Source: Eubacteriales bacterium (GTDB taxonomy: Bacteria; Bacillota; Clostridia; Christensenellales; CAG-138). From it: a DNA stretch of 8,645 nucleotides. Of this stretch, positions 6,848-8,645 are shown in pieces. Every line of letters begins with the position of its first letter. The first letter of the stretch is position 1. The notes under the pieces were generated by a model. It had not been told where the DNA came from and ran no database searches. It worked only from the letters and a program-made list of their open reading frames with translations. The position numbers were made by a program, and so were the translations under genes. The stretch is from assembly GCA_030695285.1 (NCBI GenBank), contig JAUYTF010000067.1, positions 1 to 8,645 of the forward strand, given 5' to 3'.

Positions 6848-7543
6848 CTATTCCTTTCTGACAAAGTCCTGATCGGAGAATTCTTCCGAAACATGCCTCG
6901 AATCACAAAACGGTTTGTTGCCGGACATGCCGCAGCGGCAGAGCACGACACGGTTTCGGATCTCGTAGACCGATCCATCCGCGGACTCAATCGGTATACC
7001 GCCTTTGACGAAGATGCCTGCGCTCACATGCTCTTCAGGGTCCTGTAATATCTCGATAGCGGGGGAATACGCCGGTTCATGCTCTGTTCCGTCTTTCTCC
7101 ACGACGGTGAGGCGGCCGGAAGGACATTCATTGGCGGCAATGATCGCTTCCGCACGGCGAAAATCGGTTGAAGAATTCTCAGCAAGCTGCCAGGCATCGC
7201 CGCTGGCGCGATGGCAAAAGCGCGCAAAGGCACAGCGCCCATCGTCCAAAAGATCGATTCCCGATCCGACGATGCGCGCGGCACGCGCATGATAATCGTT
7301 CTTACAGGCCGTCTCGGTGCCGTCAAAATGGCTTTTTACGTGCGCGCCGTCGCAAAACGGTGGTGTTTTCGTCTTCCCGCAGCGGCAAAGCAAATAGCTT
7401 TCGCGCTGCGGCAGGGTGCGTCCTTCTTCATAAACATAGCCATCGCCTTTGGGGACGATGACCTTCTCCGAGAGCGGTACGCTACCGGAAATGACGTATG
7501 GGCCGCCTTTGAGAATGCGGATGCGGGGTACTTTCTTCTGCAT
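6848..7543 (-). CDS. Iron-sulfur protein with two CDGSH domains and a ferredoxin-like middle
   Basis: CDGSH domains bind a [2Fe-2S] cluster through three Cys and one His and take part in electron transfer or iron handling. The 231-residue product has two: Cys53, Cys55, Cys64 and His68 (motif CDGAH), and Cys202, Cys204, Cys213 and His217 (motif CDSRH). The second keeps all four ligands but replaces the usual Gly. Between them, residues 80-143 carry further Cys (80, 104, 110, 140) and a FCHRASGDAW stretch typical of the larger bacterial CDGSH proteins of unknown role. ATG 7543 has only a weak ribosome binding site, but no better start exists. It is the first gene of a probable three-gene operon with the two hydrolases. 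The domain call is secure; the physiological role is not. Confidence 0.88.
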   Translation of the reverse strand: MQKKVPRIRILKGGPYVISGSVPLSEKVIVPKGDGYVYEEGRTLPQRESYLLCRCGKTKTPPFCDGAHVKSHFDGTETACKNDYHARAARIVGSGIDLLDDGRCAFARFCHRASGDAWQLAENSSTDFRRAEAIIAANECPSGRLTVVEKDGTEHEPAYSPAIEILQDPEEHVSAGIFVKGGIPIESADGSVYEIRNRVVLCRCGMSGNKPFCDSRHVSEEFSDQDFVRKE

Positions 7544-7590
7544 GGCAATTGCTCTGATCCAGTTCTAAATGATGAGGAGAGGCTACCCAT

Positions 7591-7619
7591 ATAGTATGCT
7601 TGATTTGTGGTTTTGTAAA
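7591..7619 (-). promoter_or_regulatory. Likely promoter of the CDGSH-hydrolase operon
   Basis: On the - strand TTTACA (7619-7614) and TACTAT (7596-7591) are spaced by 17 bases. Transcription would begin near 7584, giving a leader of about 40 bases before ATG 7543. The -35 matches at five of six positions and the -10 at four. Confidence 0.55.
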
Positions 7620-7640
7620 GTTTTTGCTTGCATTTCAGGC

Positions 7641-7684
7641 AAAGAAAAACCCGCCTTACCCTGATGCGATCAGACAAAGGCGGG
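7641..7684 (-). terminator. Terminator of the FMN reductase gene
   Basis: On the - strand a CCCGCCTT/AAGGCGGG stem (7684-7677 with 7657-7650) has a small internal loop, then an inner CTGAT/ATCAG stem with a 3-base loop. It is followed by TTTTTCTTT (7649-7641). It begins 16 bases after the TGA stop at 7701. Confidence 0.92.
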
Positions 7685-7700
7685 CCTGTTCGATCTGAAA

Positions 7701-8255
7701 TCACGCTTCCATGAATTCTAAAAAAGAATCCGCCTGTTTCTGCAGATACGGCAGGCTGGTGGTTATCAAAAGATGTCCCGTTTCATCCGTTTGCTGCGTA
7801 ATATTCGGAATCGTAAGCCGCGGGGCATTCATCACGCTTGCGTTGAGCGTACTAAGCAGCATCACAAGCAGATCCTGCGCAATCAGCGTTCCGCCCATGC
7901 CAGGCGAAGCGCCGCTGATGGCGACTGGTTTTTTGATCAGCACATGCCGCTCCTCCTTGCTGACGGGGCGGGAGAGCCAGTCGATCAGGTTTTTCAGAAC
8001 GCCGGGATAGGAATGATTGTACTCCGGTGTAAAAAACCAGACGCCGTTTGCCGCTTTTATTTGCTCGCGCACACGGCGAACCGCATCCGGCGCGGGGTAT
8101 TCGATGTCCTGATTCAACATCGGCACATCGGCATAGTCAATGATGTCGAAGATGGCGCGATCGCCGACGATATCTCTTGCGACAAGCGCGAGCTGGCGGT
8201 TATATGAGTTTTTCCGAAGCGAGCCGACGATGGCGACAATGCGTTTCTGTTCCAT
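7701..8255 (-). CDS. NAD(P)H-dependent FMN reductase (flavodoxin-like fold)
   Basis: These enzymes pass electrons from NAD(P)H to FMN and on to quinones, azo dyes, chromate or other acceptors in the cytoplasm. The 184-residue product has the FMN phosphate loop GSLRKNSYNR (11-20), and the flavin-ring motif PEYNHSYPG (77-85) followed by LKNLIDWLSRP. Length and motifs match the ChrR/SsuE-like group. ATG 8255 has an AAAGGA site (8268-8263) seven bases upstream. The upstream neighbour is a pirin-family gene with no terminator between, so the two may share a transcript; pirin and flavin reductase genes suggest a common role with quinones, flavonoids or oxidative stress. The exact acceptor is unknown. 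Confidence 0.92.
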   Translation of the reverse strand: MEQKRIVAIVGSLRKNSYNRQLALVARDIVGDRAIFDIIDYADVPMLNQDIEYPAPDAVRRVREQIKAANGVWFFTPEYNHSYPGVLKNLIDWLSRPVSKEERHVLIKKPVAISGASPGMGGTLIAQDLLVMLLSTLNASVMNAPRLTIPNITQQTDETGHLLITTSLPYLQKQADSFLEFMEA

Positions 8256-8286
8256 ATTATGATCCTTTGGTTATCAGCCACATTAG

Positions 8287-8292
8287 ATTATA
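8287..8292 (-). promoter_or_regulatory. Possible -10 box for the FMN reductase gene
   Basis: A perfect TATAAT is present on the - strand (8292-8287), placing transcription start near 8280, about 25 bases before ATG 8255. The hexamer 17 bases upstream (GCGAAA) does not resemble a -35, so activity may be weak or need an activator. Confidence 0.38.
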
Positions 8293-8388
8293 GTGAATAT
8301 GTAGTTTGGTTTCGCTTGATGAACGAGCCGTTTTGAATTAATTATTAGTGATTATGTGGTTGGGCTTTGCTTGATGAACGAGCCGTTT
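8291..8388. repeat. Direct repeat: duplicated tail of the pirin-family gene
   Basis: Copy A (8291-8333) and copy B (8346-8388) are 43 bases each, 55 bases apart, and agree at 38 positions, including 20 identical bases in a row (8314-8333 and 8369-8388). Copy B is the 3' end of the pirin-family gene with its stop. Copy A is non-coding today, but read in the matching frame it still gives NGSFIKRNQTTYSL and a stop, against NGSFIKQSPTT and a stop in the gene. It may be all that is left of a second tandem copy. Confidence 0.85.
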
Positions 8389-8645
8389 CTGATCTCCTCA
8401 AACGCCAGATCCAGCTCTGCTCGCGTGTTCATGACGATGGGGCCACCCCATGAGATGGGCTCATGCAGTGCTTTTCCCGAAAAAAGGATGAAGCGCAAAT
8501 CATGATCCGGCGTTGCTTCAACGGAGACGCTGTCTCCCGCGCCAAACAGCACGGCGGTTTTTTCTAAGAGCATGTGCGCATCGATGATCGCTTCTCCTGC
8601 AATCAGGAACACAAACACCGTTTCTTCCGGCTTGGTCGGCAGTAT
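8352..8645 (-). CDS. Pirin-family protein, C-terminal part
   Basis: Pirins are double-cupin proteins; some bacterial ones have quercetin 2,3-dioxygenase activity or act as redox-sensitive regulators. Only the last 97 codons or so are in the window. The frame is open to the right edge (ILPTKPEETVFVFLIAGE), so the GTG at 8618 is internal. The second cupin is recognised by the VFLIAGEAIID strand, the FSGKALHEPI segment and the WGGPIVMNTRAELDLAFEEIRNGSF tail (shown in two parts: WGGPIVMNT, then FEEIRNGSF), which is the family C-terminal signature. The metal ligands sit in the N-terminal cupin and cannot be checked here. A degenerate copy of the last codons lies just downstream. The FMN reductase follows after 96 bases without a terminator. 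Confidence 0.85.
   Translation of the reverse strand: MLPTKPEETVFVFLIAGEAIIDAHMLLEKTAVLFGAGDSVSVEATPDHDLRFILFSGKALHEPISWGGPIVMNTRAELDLAFEEIRNGSFIKQSPTT

Noticed and set aside
1..8645. CRISPR array, insertion sequence, prophage, toxin-antitoxin or defence genes
   Set aside because: No regularly spaced repeats, terminal inverted repeats, transposase, integrase or defence motifs were found on either strand.

Overview
The window is about 8.6 kb of chromosome from a Gram-positive anaerobe, most likely a Clostridia-type Firmicute of medium GC. Clues are a class III (oxygen-independent) ribonucleotide reductase with its radical-SAM activase, a lipobox-carrying L,D-transpeptidase, strong AGGAGG-like ribosome binding sites, GTG starts and classic hairpin-plus-T-run terminators. 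Genus cannot be settled by reading alone. Most genes are of housekeeping or stress type. I see no phage, IS, CRISPR, defence or secondary-metabolite locus.

Left part, + strand (1-3634): the 3' part of nrdD (cut by the window edge), a strong hairpin terminator, nrdG, then a lipoprotein with a C-terminal YkuD L,D-transpeptidase domain. The lipoprotein has a near-consensus promoter whose expected start of transcription falls on or next to the ATG, so its message looks leaderless. nrdD and nrdG together make dNTPs without oxygen.

Middle part, - strand (3715-5369): tRNA-Glu(CTC) with a consensus promoter and a terminator that also faces the lipoprotein gene. Next comes a PlsC-like acyltransferase with a built-in zinc ribbon, which has its own terminator and a consensus promoter.

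Right part, - strand (5338-8645): read in the direction of transcription, it starts with a pirin-family gene cut by the window edge, then an NAD(P)H-dependent FMN reductase with a terminator. After that comes a likely operon of a double-CDGSH iron-sulfur protein, an alpha/beta hydrolase and an isochorismatase-fold cysteine hydrolase, closed by a terminator lying three bases from the acyltransferase promoter. The hydrolase is clearly AT-richer than both neighbours and looks like a newcomer.

Best items for a second look: a duplicated copy of the pirin gene tail, whose vestigial stop codon lies inside the presumed -10 box of the FMN reductase; the AT-rich hydrolase placed neatly inside an operon; the leaderless lipoprotein message; and the terminator between nrdD and nrdG. 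None of these amounts to clear evidence of a new biological system.
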